From positions 17,318 through 81,317 of the forward strand of contig CAKZHE010000251.1 of assembly GCA_936920195.1 (NCBI GenBank): a stretch of 64,000 bases of DNA, in the 5' to 3' direction. This DNA comes from an uncultured cyanobacterium (GTDB lineage: Bacteria > Cyanobacteriota > Cyanobacteriia > Cyanobacteriales > FACHB-T130). The position numbers were made by a program, and so were the translations under genes. The notes under the pieces are model-generated. The model worked only from the letters and a program-made list of their open reading frames with translations, ran no database searches and was not told the origin of the DNA. Shown here piece by piece: positions 43,610-53,430 of the stretch. Position 1 is the stretch's first letter, and every line of letters begins with the position of its first letter.

Positions 43610-45106
43610 CTACTTCACAGCAGGAGATTTTTCTTCATCTGTTGGCACTGATAAAGTCTCTGGTACTGGAATGCTAGTAGGAGATATTTCGGGTTTTGGC
43701 AAGTACCGACTGGGAATATTGACTTCTTCAGTTTTAGGAGCAATTGCTGGGGCTAATTTTTCTGTTTCAACCTCAATAGATGGTGTTGCTTTCACTTCAG
43801 GTATGGAATTTTCTACCTTTGGTGTCTTTGTTGGTTCTGGTTGGGGAGTAACTTCTACAGGAGTTGCTGGTTCTGATTTTGGCGCTTTTAATACTTCTGG
43901 TGCTGGAGTTGACTGGGGAACTTCGGGACTTGCCTCAGTTTTAGCAGGATTCCAGAAGCGATTGAAGAAACTACCTATTTTAGGTTTTTTGGTTTCCTGC
44001 TTTTCTTCTGTCTCTGGTGCGGATGTTTCTAATCCAGTTTCTACTGCATCAGTTACTGGGTTTGGACTTGCCGATGGCGATGGTATTGGTGTTACCGATG
44101 GCGATGGTTTTGGTGTTGCCGATGGCGATGGTTTTGGACTTGGCTGGACTTTTACCTTGTAATTAGGATCGATAATTCCTAACGCATCAGTTGCACTAAT
44201 TTCACCCCGCAGCAATTTAGAAAGAGTATCTTTACCTTGCGGTTCGTAGATAATTAGTCTGGCAGTATTATTGAAAGTATTTTGAACTGGGTTGCCCTGT
44301 TCGTCTAGAAATTCTAGAGACACCAAATTTTTCCCAGGTTTAAAACCCTTGAGATAAATTGACTGCCATTGATCTAAAACAAAACTTTCGCCGTTCACTG
44401 TTGCCCGAACTCGCCAGTCCGCAATTTCATCCTGGGAATTAGCTTGCGCTACCAAATGTAGCGGCGCATTGGTGAGATAGAAGTCGAGCATAATTGGCTC
44501 GGCTCCATAACTACCCTGGGGACGACTGTAGGTAAGTAGCGGTTGGGCAGGATCGGGTTGATTTTCTCCCGTTTTTGCTAAAACATGAAAAGTAGTTTGG
44601 GCATAAGCACCTTCATTTTTAAAGCTTTCGTGCCAAGGCCGAGAAGCAAAGGCTCGCAAAGTATGGGTTCCAGGCAGGAGATCTTTAAAAATTAGCGGTT
44701 GGCTTAAATCATAAACGGCCTGATAGGTGCGGTTATCTAAAAGAACGTGCAGATGAGGTCCTAAACCAAGATCGGGATTTTGGAAAATCGGCAGGTCTTT
44801 TACCTGGAAGCGCACTTCTACTGTTGTATCGGGCAATACCGCATCTGCCTGCGGACTAATAATGCTGACTTGAGGCTGATAAATTTCTAATTTCTGGCGC
44901 AACTGCTGAATCACTTCTGGCGGGGATACTTCCGAAATTGTCCCTGCCACTTGGGTTCTAGACGTTCCTGGCGAATTAAACCCCGATGAATTGGAGGCGC
45001 GATCGCCACAACCAGCCATAACTACTACTAACATTGCGGCGATCGCCCACGAAAACAGCGATCGCCCCCATTGCCACTGCCAATTTATGCCCAACACGCA
45101 ATTCAA
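43610..45106 (-). CDS. large proline-rich lipoprotein, hypothetical
   Basis: 498 residues. A signal sequence ends in a lipobox (AAMLVVVMAGC). The N-terminal half (about 60-310) is beta-rich with segments such as LGPHLHVLLDNRTYQAVYDL and LLPGTHTLRAFASRPWHESFKNEGA. The C-terminal half is low-complexity Pro/Ser/Thr/Glu, with SPSPSATPKPSPS-type repeats. It is probably anchored at the membrane, with an extended tail. I do not recognise a named domain. Confidence 0.8.
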   Translation of the reverse strand: MNCVLGINWQWQWGRSLFSWAIAAMLVVVMAGCGDRASNSSGFNSPGTSRTQVAGTISEVSPPEVIQQLRQKLEIYQPQVSIISPQADAVLPDTTVEVRFQVKDLPIFQNPDLGLGPHLHVLLDNRTYQAVYDLSQPLIFKDLLPGTHTLRAFASRPWHESFKNEGAYAQTTFHVLAKTGENQPDPAQPLLTYSRPQGSYGAEPIMLDFYLTNAPLHLVAQANSQDEIADWRVRATVNGESFVLDQWQSIYLKGFKPGKNLVSLEFLDEQGNPVQNTFNNTARLIIYEPQGKDTLSKLLRGEISATDALGIIDPNYKVKVQPSPKPSPSATPKPSPSVTPIPSPSASPNPVTDAVETGLETSAPETEEKQETKKPKIGSFFNRFWNPAKTEASPEVPQSTPAPEVLKAPKSEPATPVEVTPQPEPTKTPKVENSIPEVKATPSIEVETEKLAPAIAPKTEEVNIPSRYLPKPEISPTSIPVPETLSVPTDEEKSPAVK

Positions 45107-45570
45107 CTCCTAAGCAACCGACATCAAATTTAACACTGACTGGCAACCCAGCGCGTTACTTAACCTATAACTCAACCGAAAGATCATTACCAGTTTTTGC
45201 GGATTGTTGTGTTTTGTAAACTAAATTCAAATCCCCTTGACTTTTTACCCCTGGCTATGAAACTACAAGTCAAAGGGCATCAGCAATTGGCGAAGTTTGA
45301 ATTATTGTTAACAGCTTTATAACTCTTTGTAGAGCAAGACCTATAATTCACCAAAAGAACTTGTTTGCGTCCAGCCTGCTGGCACGAACTATCTAGCGGT
45401 CGGCTCGATCGCCCCTGGGTGAGGCTCTGCACCTGTATGAAGTTACAGATCTGTGAGAGCGAATCCTAGGAAGTGGATGACAAAATCTGCTAGTTCTAGT
45501 ACAGAATTACAGATGTGGAATTCCACAGAGCAAATTTCCCCGTTCTTTGTCTCAGGAGAGGAGAGTCCCA
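45107..45570 (+). promoter_or_regulatory. psaA upstream region
   Basis: 464 bases without a gene. A TATAAT at 45342-45347 is a candidate -10 box, with AT-rich sequence before it; no consensus -35 at ideal spacing was found. That would give an untranslated leader of about 220 bases, usual for cyanobacterial psaA. A 14-base perfect palindrome TGTGGAATTCCACA lies at 45514-45527, 43 bases before the ATG. AGGAGAGGAGAG precedes psaA. Confidence 0.5.
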
Positions 45571-47823
45571 ATGACAATCAGTCCTCCGGAGCGCGAAGCA
45601 AAGGCAAAAGTTGCAGGTCAAGACTCGGTACCCACTTCCTTTGAAAAGTGGTCTCAGCCGGGACATTTCGACCGCACTCTAGCCAAAGGCCCCAAAACCA
45701 CTACCTGGATTTGGAACCTTCACGCCAACGCTCACGATTTCGACAGTCATACCAGTGACTTAGAAGACGTATCTCGGAAAATCTTTAGCGCTCACTTCGG
45801 TCACCTGGCTGTCATCTTTATTTGGTTAAGCGGCGCATATTTTCACGGCGCTCGGTTTTCAAACTACGAAGCTTGGTTAGGCGACCCGACTGGAATCAAG
45901 CCTAGCGCCCAAGTGGTGTGGCCGATCTTTGGTCAAGAAATTTTAAATGCTGATGTCGGCGGCGGTTTCCACGGGATTCAGATCACCTCTGGTCTGTTCT
46001 ACCTGTGGCGGGCCTCTGGCTTTACCAACTCATTTCAGCTTTACGTCACTGCCATTGGCGCTTTAGTGATGGCTGGCTTGATGTTGTTTGCGGGCTGGTT
46101 CCACTATCACAAAAAGGCTCCCAAACTGGAATGGTTCCAGAACACCGAGTCCATGCTGAACCACCACCTAGGCGGATTGCTAGGTTTAGGCAGCTTGGGT
46201 TGGGCTGGTCACCAGATCCACGTTTCTCTGCCAATTAACAAGCTGCTGGATGCAGGCGTAGCGGCGAAGGACATTCCCTTGCCCCACGAGTTCATCCTCA
46301 ACCCCAGCTTGATGACAGAACTCTATCCCAGTTTTGCCAAAGGTTTAGCCCCCTTCTTCACTTTAAACTGGGGCGCTTATGCCGATTTCCTCACCTTCAA
46401 GGGAGGATTGAACCCAGTCACAGGCGGTCTGTGGTTGTCTGATTCAGCCCACCACCACCTAGCGATCGCCGTCCTGTTCATCATTGCTGGACACCAATAC
46501 CGCACCAACTGGGGCATTGGTCACAGCATCAAGGAACTTTTAGAATCCCACAAAGGCCCCTTCACTGGCGAAGGCCACAAGGGTCTGTATGAGATTCTGA
46601 CCACTTCCTGGCACGCTCAACTGTCGATTAACCTAGCCCTGATGGGTTCCCTGAGCATCATTGTGGCTCAACACATGTATGCGATGCCTCCGTATCCATA
46701 CTTGGCTACCGACTACGCTACCCAACTATCGCTGTTTACCCACCATATGTGGATTGGCGGCTTCCTAGTTGTCGGTGCGGCAGCCCACGCAGCCATCTTC
46801 TTCGTGCGCGACTACGATCCAGCAGCGAACCAAAATAACCTGCTCGACCGGGTACTGCGCCACCGCGATGCCATTATTTCTCACCTGAACTGGGTCTGTA
46901 TCTTCCTAGGCTTCCACAGCTTCGGACTATACATTCACAACGACACCATGCGGGCTTTAGGTCGCCCCCAAGACCTATTCTCTGATAGCGCCATCAAGTT
47001 GCAGCCCGTATTTGCCCAGTGGGTACAGAACCTCCACGCCTTAGCCCCTGGCAATACCGCTCCTCACGCGCTAGAACCTGCTAGCTACGTCTTTGGCGGC
47101 GGTTTAGTCGCGGTAGGCGGCAAAGTAGCGATCGCTCCGATTGCTTTAGGAACGGCGGACTTCTTAGTTCACCACATCCACGCTTTCACCATTCACGTCA
47201 CAGTCTTGATCCTGCTCAAAGGTGTGCTGTATGCCCGTAGCTCTCGTCTGATTCCAGACAAAGCGAATTTGGGCTTCCGCTTCCCCTGCGACGGTCCAGG
47301 ACGGGGCGGCACCTGCCAAGTTTCTGGCTGGGATCACGTTTTCCTCGGATTGTTCTGGATGTATAACAGCATCTCCATTGTAATTTTCCACTTCAGCTGG
47401 AAGATGCAATCGGATGTCTGGGGAACAGTCGCGCCCGATGGGTCAGTAGATACCATCACTGGCGGCAACTTTGCCACCAGCGCCCTCACCATCAACGGCT
47501 GGCTGCGCGACTTCCTGTGGGCGCAAGCCTCGCAAGTAATTCAGTCCTACGGAACAGCCCTATCAGCCTATGGCTTGCTGTTCTTGGGCGCTCACTTCGT
47601 ATGGGCCTTCAGTCTAATGTTCTTGTTCAGCGGTCGCGGCTACTGGCAAGAATTGATTGAATCCATCGTTTGGGCTCACAATAAGTTGAAAGTCGCTCCT
47701 GCTATTCAGCCTCGCGCTTTGAGCATCGTTCAAGGCCGTGCTGTTGGGGTGGCTCACTACCTCTTGGGAGGAATCGCCACGACTTGGGCATTCTTCCTAG
47801 CCCGCATCATTTCCGTAGGATAA
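45571..47823 (+). CDS. psaA: photosystem I P700 apoprotein A1
   Basis: 750 residues from ATG 45571 ([11 protein letters not shown]); the frame extends to 45547 but AGGAGAGGAGAG immediately upstream supports 45571. It is one of the two reaction-centre subunits of photosystem I, with 11 membrane helices, binding P700, chlorophylls, carotenoids and phylloquinone. The Fx iron-sulphur motif [15 protein letters not shown] is intact. The typical blocks [16 protein letters not shown] and [13 protein letters not shown] are present. psaB follows after 86 bases, and the two are surely one operon. Confidence 0.98.
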   Translation: MTISPPEREAKAKVAGQDSVPTSFEKWSQPGHFDRTLAKGPKTTTWIWNLHANAHDFDSHTSDLEDVSRKIFSAHFGHLAVIFIWLSGAYFHGARFSNYEAWLGDPTGIKPSAQVVWPIFGQEILNADVGGGFHGIQITSGLFYLWRASGFTNSFQLYVTAIGALVMAGLMLFAGWFHYHKKAPKLEWFQNTESMLNHHLGGLLGLGSLGWAGHQIHVSLPINKLLDAGVAAKDIPLPHEFILNPSLMTELYPSFAKGLAPFFTLNWGAYADFLTFKGGLNPVTGGLWLSDSAHHHLAIAVLFIIAGHQYRTNWGIGHSIKELLESHKGPFTGEGHKGLYEILTTSWHAQLSINLALMGSLSIIVAQHMYAMPPYPYLATDYATQLSLFTHHMWIGGFLVVGAAAHAAIFFVRDYDPAANQNNLLDRVLRHRDAIISHLNWVCIFLGFHSFGLYIHNDTMRALGRPQDLFSDSAIKLQPVFAQWVQNLHALAPGNTAPHALEPASYVFGGGLVAVGGKVAIAPIALGTADFLVHHIHAFTIHVTVLILLKGVLYARSSRLIPDKANLGFRFPCDGPGRGGTCQVSGWDHVFLGLFWMYNSISIVIFHFSWKMQSDVWGTVAPDGSVDTITGGNFATSALTINGWLRDFLWAQASQVIQSYGTALSAYGLLFLGAHFVWAFSLMFLFSGRGYWQELIESIVWAHNKLKVAPAIQPRALSIVQGRAVGVAHYLLGGIATTWAFFLARIISVG

Positions 47824-47909
47824 GGTTGAAGGTGGGAATTGGCTTCTAGACCTAAGTTCCCAACCTTCAAACCTGCCGACTTTCCAGCGAGGAGTTTTCA
47901 GTAGGACTT
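47824..47909 (+). promoter_or_regulatory. psaA-psaB intercistronic hairpin and psaB ribosome-binding site
   Basis: GGTTGAAGGTGGGAA and TTCCCAACCTTCAAACC (two arms) form an imperfect stem of about 15 bp. AGGAG lies before the psaB ATG. The hairpin may protect the psaA message end or set the ratio of the two subunits. Confidence 0.55.
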
Positions 47910-50123
47910 ATGGCAACTAAATTCCCCAAATTTAGCCAAGACCTCGCGCAAGATCCGACAACTCGTCGGATTTGGTACGGGATTGCCACAGCCCACGACT
48001 TTGAAAGCCACGATGGTATGACCGAAGAAAATCTTTACCAAAAGATTTTCGCTTCCCACTTCGGTCACCTGGCAATCATTTTCTTGTGGACTTCTGGTAA
48101 CCTGTTCCACGTCGCTTGGCAAGGCAACTTTGAACAGTGGATCAAAGATCCTCTCCACGTCCGTCCCATCGCCCACGCGATTTGGGACCCCCACTTCGGT
48201 CAACCAGCAGTTGATGCTTTCACCCAAGCCGGGGCTTCTGGTCCAGTTAATATTTCTTACTCTGGCGTTTACCACTGGTGGTACACCATTGGGATGCGGA
48301 CAAATGCTGACCTCTACGGCGGCGCATTGTTCCTGCTAGTTCTGTCAGCCGTCCTATTGTTTGCCGGCTGGTTGCACTTACAACCCAAGTACCGCCCCAG
48401 CTTGTCTTGGTTCAAGTCCGCCGAACACCGCCTCAACCACCACTTAGCTGGATTGTTTGGGGTCAGTTCCTTGGCTTGGACGGGACACTTAGTCCACGTT
48501 GCCATCCCCGAAGCTCGCGGACAGCACGTGGGTTGGGATAACTTCCTCAGCACCCCTCCCCATCCCGCTGGCTTATTGCCTTTCTTCACGGGCAATTGGG
48601 GCGTGTATGCCGAAAATCCTGACACTGCTGGTCACGTTTTTGGGACAGCACAAGGGGCTGGAACAGCTATTTTGACCTTCTTGGGCGGTTTCCACCCCCA
48701 AACTGGTTCTCTGTGGCTAACTGATATCGCCCATCACCATTTGGCGATCGCAGTGATCTTCATCATTGCTGGTCATATGTACCGCACCCAATTTGGGATC
48801 GGTCATAGCATCAAGGAAATGGCCAATTCCAAAGACTTCTTTGGTAGCAAGGTTGAAGGCCCCTTCAACTTGCCTCACCAAGGGTTGTACGACACCATGA
48901 ACAACTCCCTGCACTTCCAGTTAGCTTTTGCGCTGGCAGCGTTGGGTGTAATCACTTCCTTGGTGGCGCAACATATGTACTCGCTGCCTCCTTATGCTTT
49001 CATCGCTAAGGACTACACCACCCAAGCAGCGTTGTACACCCACCACCAGTACATTGCTGGTTTCATCATGGTCGGTGCTTTCGCCCACGGAGCCATCTTC
49101 TTGGTGCGGGATTACGATCCTGAGCAAAACAAAGGCAACGTGCTAGACCGCGTGCTGCAACACAAAGAAGCCATCATCTCTCACTTGAGTTGGGTTTCTC
49201 TGTTCCTCGGCTTCCACACCCTCGGTTTGTACGTCCACAACGACGTAGTAGTAGCTTTCGGTACTCCCGAAAAGCAAATCCTGATCGAGCCAGTGTTTGC
49301 CCAATTTATCCAAGCCTCCCACGGTAAATTACTGTATGGCTTCGATACTCTACTTTCCAATGCTGATAGCGTAGCTAGCAATGCTGGCGGTGCTTGGTTA
49401 CCCGGTTGGTTGGATGCAGTTAACGCTGGTACCAACTCCCTGTTCTTAACCATTGGCCCTGGAGATTTCTTGGTTCACCATGCGATCGCCCTAGGCTTGC
49501 ACACCACCACCTTGATCTTAGTCAAGGGCGCTTTAGATGCTCGCGGTTCCAAACTGATGCCCGATAAAAAGGACTTCGGTTATGCCTTCCCCTGCGACGG
49601 TCCCGGACGCGGCGGCACCTGCGACATCTCAGCTTGGGATTCTTTCTACTTAGCAATGTTCTGGATGCTCAACACCATTGGTTGGGTCACCTTCTACTTC
49701 CACTGGAAGCATCTAGGAGTTTGGCAAGGCAACGTTGCTCAGTTCAACGAGTCTTCCACCTACTTAATGGGCTGGTTCCGCGATTACCTCTGGCAAAACT
49801 CTTCTCAGCTAATCAACGGGTACAACCCCTACGGCATCAACAACCTGTCTGTCTGGTCTTGGATGTTCCTCTTCGGACACCTAATCTGGGCAACTGGCTT
49901 TATGTTCCTGATTAGCTGGCGCGGTTATTGGCAAGAGCTAATTGAAACCATCGTTTGGGCCCACGAACGCACTCCTTTAGCGAACCTAGTTCGTTGGAAG
50001 GACAAGCCCGTAGCTCTGTCGATTGTCCAAGCTCGTTTGGTTGGTTTAGCACACTTCACTGTGGGCTACATCTTCACATACGCAGCCTTCTTAATTGCCT
50101 CCACTTCTGGCAAGTTCGGTTAA
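47910..50123 (+). CDS. psaB: photosystem I P700 apoprotein A2
   Basis: 737 residues, the partner of PsaA in the photosystem I core heterodimer. It has 11 membrane helices and the Fx motif [15 protein letters not shown]. Start [24 protein letters not shown] and end [35 protein letters not shown] are typical. Full length. It is followed by a strong terminator. Confidence 0.98.
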   Translation: MATKFPKFSQDLAQDPTTRRIWYGIATAHDFESHDGMTEENLYQKIFASHFGHLAIIFLWTSGNLFHVAWQGNFEQWIKDPLHVRPIAHAIWDPHFGQPAVDAFTQAGASGPVNISYSGVYHWWYTIGMRTNADLYGGALFLLVLSAVLLFAGWLHLQPKYRPSLSWFKSAEHRLNHHLAGLFGVSSLAWTGHLVHVAIPEARGQHVGWDNFLSTPPHPAGLLPFFTGNWGVYAENPDTAGHVFGTAQGAGTAILTFLGGFHPQTGSLWLTDIAHHHLAIAVIFIIAGHMYRTQFGIGHSIKEMANSKDFFGSKVEGPFNLPHQGLYDTMNNSLHFQLAFALAALGVITSLVAQHMYSLPPYAFIAKDYTTQAALYTHHQYIAGFIMVGAFAHGAIFLVRDYDPEQNKGNVLDRVLQHKEAIISHLSWVSLFLGFHTLGLYVHNDVVVAFGTPEKQILIEPVFAQFIQASHGKLLYGFDTLLSNADSVASNAGGAWLPGWLDAVNAGTNSLFLTIGPGDFLVHHAIALGLHTTTLILVKGALDARGSKLMPDKKDFGYAFPCDGPGRGGTCDISAWDSFYLAMFWMLNTIGWVTFYFHWKHLGVWQGNVAQFNESSTYLMGWFRDYLWQNSSQLINGYNPYGINNLSVWSWMFLFGHLIWATGFMFLISWRGYWQELIETIVWAHERTPLANLVRWKDKPVALSIVQARLVGLAHFTVGYIFTYAAFLIASTSGKFG

Positions 50124-50156
50124 TTCTGAATCCCAGCTTTGTAGGTAAATAACCAA

Positions 50157-50188
50157 AATCCCCTACCTTCCGGTGGGGGATTTTTTTT
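50157..50188 (+). terminator. Rho-independent terminator of psaAB
   Basis: AATCCCCTACC and GGTGGGGGATT pair around TTCC, followed by eight T. It lies about 35 bases after the psaB stop. Confidence 0.9.
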
Positions 50189-50296
50189 GAGATAATATTG
50201 CTAGGAGAGAAAAACTGGTATTATTATGGCTCAAAATGAAGTTGGGAAAGTAGTTAAGTTTAGTCATTATTGGCTAGCTTGATCGAGGGTAACATT

Positions 50297-50749
50297 CTAG
50301 CGATCTTGAGCAGCTTGTCTTACTGCCTCAACATTTACCCCTAATTGTTCAGCAATCTGTTCGGCATTCAACCCTAATTTCAACAACAAGGGAACTGTTT
50401 CCAACTTGCCTTCCAACTTGCCTTCCAACTTGCCCTCTAACTTGCCTTCTTCCTTGGCTTCTTGATAAACTCTGGTTTGCTTGAGATCGCTTAATCCAAA
50501 CATGGCTTCTATCTCCTGATAACTGAGATTTGTAAATTTATAAACCAGTACGCTCTCCATTAATTCTATAACTTTTCGTTGGAGTGCTTCATCGGTAATT
50601 TCCTGTCTGACTTGTTGTAAAAGTCTCTTCGTTTGGGCAGTGGCGGCTGACTTGCTGCCCACTACTAGCTGCACCATACCCAAACTGAGAGATTGAGTGC
50701 TAATTTCTGCTAACTCATCCAAATAAACGGACTTAATCTGCTGACTCAT
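50297..50749 (-). pseudogene. N-terminally truncated DUF2887/Rpn-family relative
   Basis: 150 codons that align with the C-terminal half of the genes at 1623 and 3123: [60 protein letters not shown]. The catalytic N-terminal half (about 115 residues) is missing. The start lies beside a heptamer repeat (50755-50840). It has four EGKL repeats where copy A has one. It is divergent from copies A and B, so not part of their recent duplication. It is probably a remnant, though a short protein could still be made. Confidence 0.7.
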
Positions 50750-50754
50750 CCAAC

Positions 50755-50840
50755 AGGGAACAGGGAACAGGGAACAGGGAACAGGGAATTGGGAATTGGG
50801 AATTGGGAACAGGGGATAGGAAATTGGGAATTGGGGATTA
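50755..50840. repeat. heptamer tandem repeats (CAGGGAA / TTGGGAA)
   Basis: Runs of CAGGGAA (about five copies) then TTGGGAA variants, of the STRR type found in filamentous cyanobacteria. They abut the truncated DUF2887 frame. Confidence 0.75.
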
Positions 50841-50904
50841 TTTTATCAGGCGATCGCCTAAAAATTCAGCTTGAAAATTTCATAGCGATCGCCTCCATCC
50901 TACC

Positions 50905-51885
50905 TTAGCGATTCACGCTGCTCATATCGGGATAGCGATCGCCCGCCGTAGAGTTTTTGGGAGCAACTTCATCCAGGCGTTGTAAGTCTTCTGGTGTTAG
51001 TACCAATTCAGCGGCAACTAAGTTTTCTTCCAAATATTTCCGGCGTTTAGTACCAGGAATTGGCACAATATCTTCGCCCTGCGCTAATAACCAGGCGATG
51101 GCTAATTGTCCGGGAGTTGCGCCTTTTTCGGCGGCAATTTCTTCAACTTTTTTGACCAATTCTAGATTTTTGTAGAAATTATCGCCGATAAATCGAGGGT
51201 TAAAGCGGCGGAAATCGTCAGCCGGGATATCTTCGGGGGTTTTAAAACTGCCAGAAAGAAAACCGCGCCCCAAAGGACTATAAGCGACAAATCCGATGCC
51301 TAACTCTCTGACTGTAGCTAAAACGCCATCTTCGGGATCGCGAGTCCACAGTGAATATTCGGTTTGCAAAGCTGTAATCGGATGGACTTGATAGGCACGG
51401 CGAATGGTTTCTGGAGCCGCTTCCGAAAGTCCCAGATAGCGAACTTTGCCCTGTTGAACTAATTCTGCCATTGCGCCCACAGTTTCTTCAATTGGCACTT
51501 GGGTATCGACACGATGTTGGTAGTACAAGTCAATATAATCTACTCCCAAGCGCTGTAAAGAAGCATCGCAGGCTTGTTGGACATATTCCGGTTTGCCAGA
51601 AATGCCTAGAAATGACTTTCCCTCACCGCGCATAATCCCGAATTTAGTTGCCAGAATCACGCGATCGCGCTGTCCTTTAATGGCTTTACCAACCAATTGC
51701 TCGTTGGTAAATGGTCCATACATATCAGCGGTATCTAGTAGCGTCACGCCTAATTCAATGGCTCGATGAATTGTGGCCATTGATTCTTCTTCCGACGCAC
51801 CGCCATAAAATTCTGACATTCCCATACAACCGAGTCCTAGAGCGGAAACGGTTAATCCTTGATTGCCTAGTTGACGAGATTTCAT
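50905..51885 (-). CDS. aldo/keto reductase
   Basis: 326 residues with the classical AKR set: start [24 protein letters not shown], catalytic Asp and Tyr in [10 protein letters not shown], Lys in [10 protein letters not shown], His in YYQHRVD, and the C-terminal cofactor-binding [20 protein letters not shown] block. It fits the AKR13-like group acting on a range of carbonyls with NADPH. Substrate unknown. It appears to be a single-gene unit. Confidence 0.93.
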   Translation of the reverse strand: MKSRQLGNQGLTVSALGLGCMGMSEFYGGASEEESMATIHRAIELGVTLLDTADMYGPFTNEQLVGKAIKGQRDRVILATKFGIMRGEGKSFLGISGKPEYVQQACDASLQRLGVDYIDLYYQHRVDTQVPIEETVGAMAELVQQGKVRYLGLSEAAPETIRRAYQVHPITALQTEYSLWTRDPEDGVLATVRELGIGFVAYSPLGRGFLSGSFKTPEDIPADDFRRFNPRFIGDNFYKNLELVKKVEEIAAEKGATPGQLAIAWLLAQGEDIVPIPGTKRRKYLEENLVAAELVLTPEDLQRLDEVAPKNSTAGDRYPDMSSVNR

Positions 51886-51929
51886 GGTTTTTTCTCTTAA
51901 TTATTGCCTAAGTCACGTCGCTTCGCTCC

Positions 51930-52000
51930 AATTCAAAATTCAAAATTATCAATTCAAAATTAAAGACAATTTCATTTTGAATTTTGAATTTTGAACTTTG
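51930..52000. repeat. AATTCAAA heptamer arrays in inverted arrangement
   Basis: AATTCAAAATTCAAAATT units face TTTTGAATTTTGAATTTT across a 12-base centre, the same arrangement as between ado and aar. It lies between the aldo/keto reductase and ictB genes. Confidence 0.75.
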
Positions 52001-52003
52001 AAT

Positions 52004-53404
52004 TCAAAAAAGGTCACGCCATGCTTTTGGTTGATAGTAACTTGCTACCAATGCCACCATCAACCACCATAAGGTATTAACTTCGGGGCGATACCAAACA
52101 GTATCAAACAAACCGTGGGCTAACATTCCTAACATGGCAGCGATCGCCGCCATTAACCAGAATCCTTCGGCTGAACTTGCCTCCCGCAGTCTTTGCAATT
52201 GGATTGCCCCTTGATTGAAAGTTACCAACAACAACCACAGGAAGCAAGAAGCGCCCAATACTCCCGTTTCTACGCAAATTTCTAGCAAGAGGGAATAGGC
52301 GCTGAGGGCGGTGTAGCGGGGACTAACTTGATAAATGGGATAAATCTTGTTAAAAGCCGTATTGCCCGGTCCAATGCCTAAAATTGGGCGATCGCGAATC
52401 ATTTTTGTTACTGCTGCCCAAACATTGATCCGGAAGTTGTTACTACTATCTTGACGACCCACAAACATACTACTAACGCGATCGCGCAGCGGAGCCACAA
52501 ATAGCAGTCCTAAAATTAAGATCCCAATTAAACCTCCTAACAGGGCAGGCAGCAACCAAGTCCGCCAAAAACTTGGTAAATAAACGCTCCACCAATAGGC
52601 GAATAAAACGGCAAAGGCGAAAAACACCACTACCAAACCAATCCAACCACCGCGACTAAAAGTTAGAATTAAGCAACTGGAATTGAGGATTGCCATTAAC
52701 AGTGCCAAAGCCTTGGGTAGCCATCCCCGCCAAGCAAAAACTGCGGCAATGGAGAGCGCGATCGCTGGCACTAAATAACCTGCCAATAAATTCGGATTGC
52801 CCAGATAACTATACACCCGCGTCGTCTTCGATAAAGGAGATTCCGGATCGACCCAAGTTGCCAATGCCGTCGCCCCAAAAAACCACTGCCGCATCCCATA
52901 GATACTGACAAAAGTGGCCACGTGCAAATAGATGGTAATTAACCAAGAACGAAGGCGGGGCGATCGCAGTATCCTCGCCATCATCACAAATAGTAGTAAA
53001 TATAGCGTCAGTTTCGTTAAACCAACTACTGCCGCCGCTTTCACTGGTGATAAAGCCGTTGCCAAAGTTGCAATTGTCCAATACAGCAGCACTAATAAAT
53101 GAATGGGAGTGAAACCAGTTTGGATCGCTCCATCTGGCGAATTAACTTGATCTGCCAAAGATAGCAACACCCAAAAAGCGGCACAACCAAACAATAATAC
53201 CCCGACTATTTCATTGGAAATAAAAGGAGAAAGAACAAAAACCGAACTGACTAACAAAACACCAATTGGTTCTGCCCACTGCATCAGCCAACTGCTTTGC
53301 CGCCAATTTTGCAATGAACCAACCAACCTATAAACATAACTCGTTTCTCGCCACTGATGTAGGGGCAAATTCGATAAAGTAACTTGTTGCCAAACTGAAT
53401 TCAT
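52004..53404 (-). CDS. ictB: IctB-type membrane protein (O-antigen ligase family)
   Basis: 466 residues with about ten or more membrane segments. IctB-type blocks are WVDPESPLSKTTRVYSYLGNPNLLAGYLVPA and LILTFSRGGWIGL, then NTAFNKIYPIYQ. IctB was proposed as an inorganic-carbon transporter in Synechococcus, but the family belongs to the Wzy/O-antigen ligase group and its true activity is debated. ictB is flanked by a heptamer repeat and a GAF kinase-like gene on the same strand. Confidence 0.88.
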   Translation of the reverse strand: MNSVWQQVTLSNLPLHQWRETSYVYRLVGSLQNWRQSSWLMQWAEPIGVLLVSSVFVLSPFISNEIVGVLLFGCAAFWVLLSLADQVNSPDGAIQTGFTPIHLLVLLYWTIATLATALSPVKAAAVVGLTKLTLYLLLFVMMARILRSPRLRSWLITIYLHVATFVSIYGMRQWFFGATALATWVDPESPLSKTTRVYSYLGNPNLLAGYLVPAIALSIAAVFAWRGWLPKALALLMAILNSSCLILTFSRGGWIGLVVVFFAFAVLFAYWWSVYLPSFWRTWLLPALLGGLIGILILGLLFVAPLRDRVSSMFVGRQDSSNNFRINVWAAVTKMIRDRPILGIGPGNTAFNKIYPIYQVSPRYTALSAYSLLLEICVETGVLGASCFLWLLLVTFNQGAIQLQRLREASSAEGFWLMAAIAAMLGMLAHGLFDTVWYRPEVNTLWWLMVALVASYYQPKAWRDLF

Positions 53405-53430
53405 AAAAATGGGGGAATGGAAAACAACAA

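Noticed and set aside
43671..44162. Plus-strand 163-codon frame (Gly/Val/Ser-rich)
   Set aside because: It is the antisense of the proline/serine-rich tail of the lipoprotein at 43610-45106; repeat-coded shadow.
50226..50282. 18-codon ORF after the psaAB terminator
   Set aside because: Too short, no ribosome-binding site of note and no similarity recognised.
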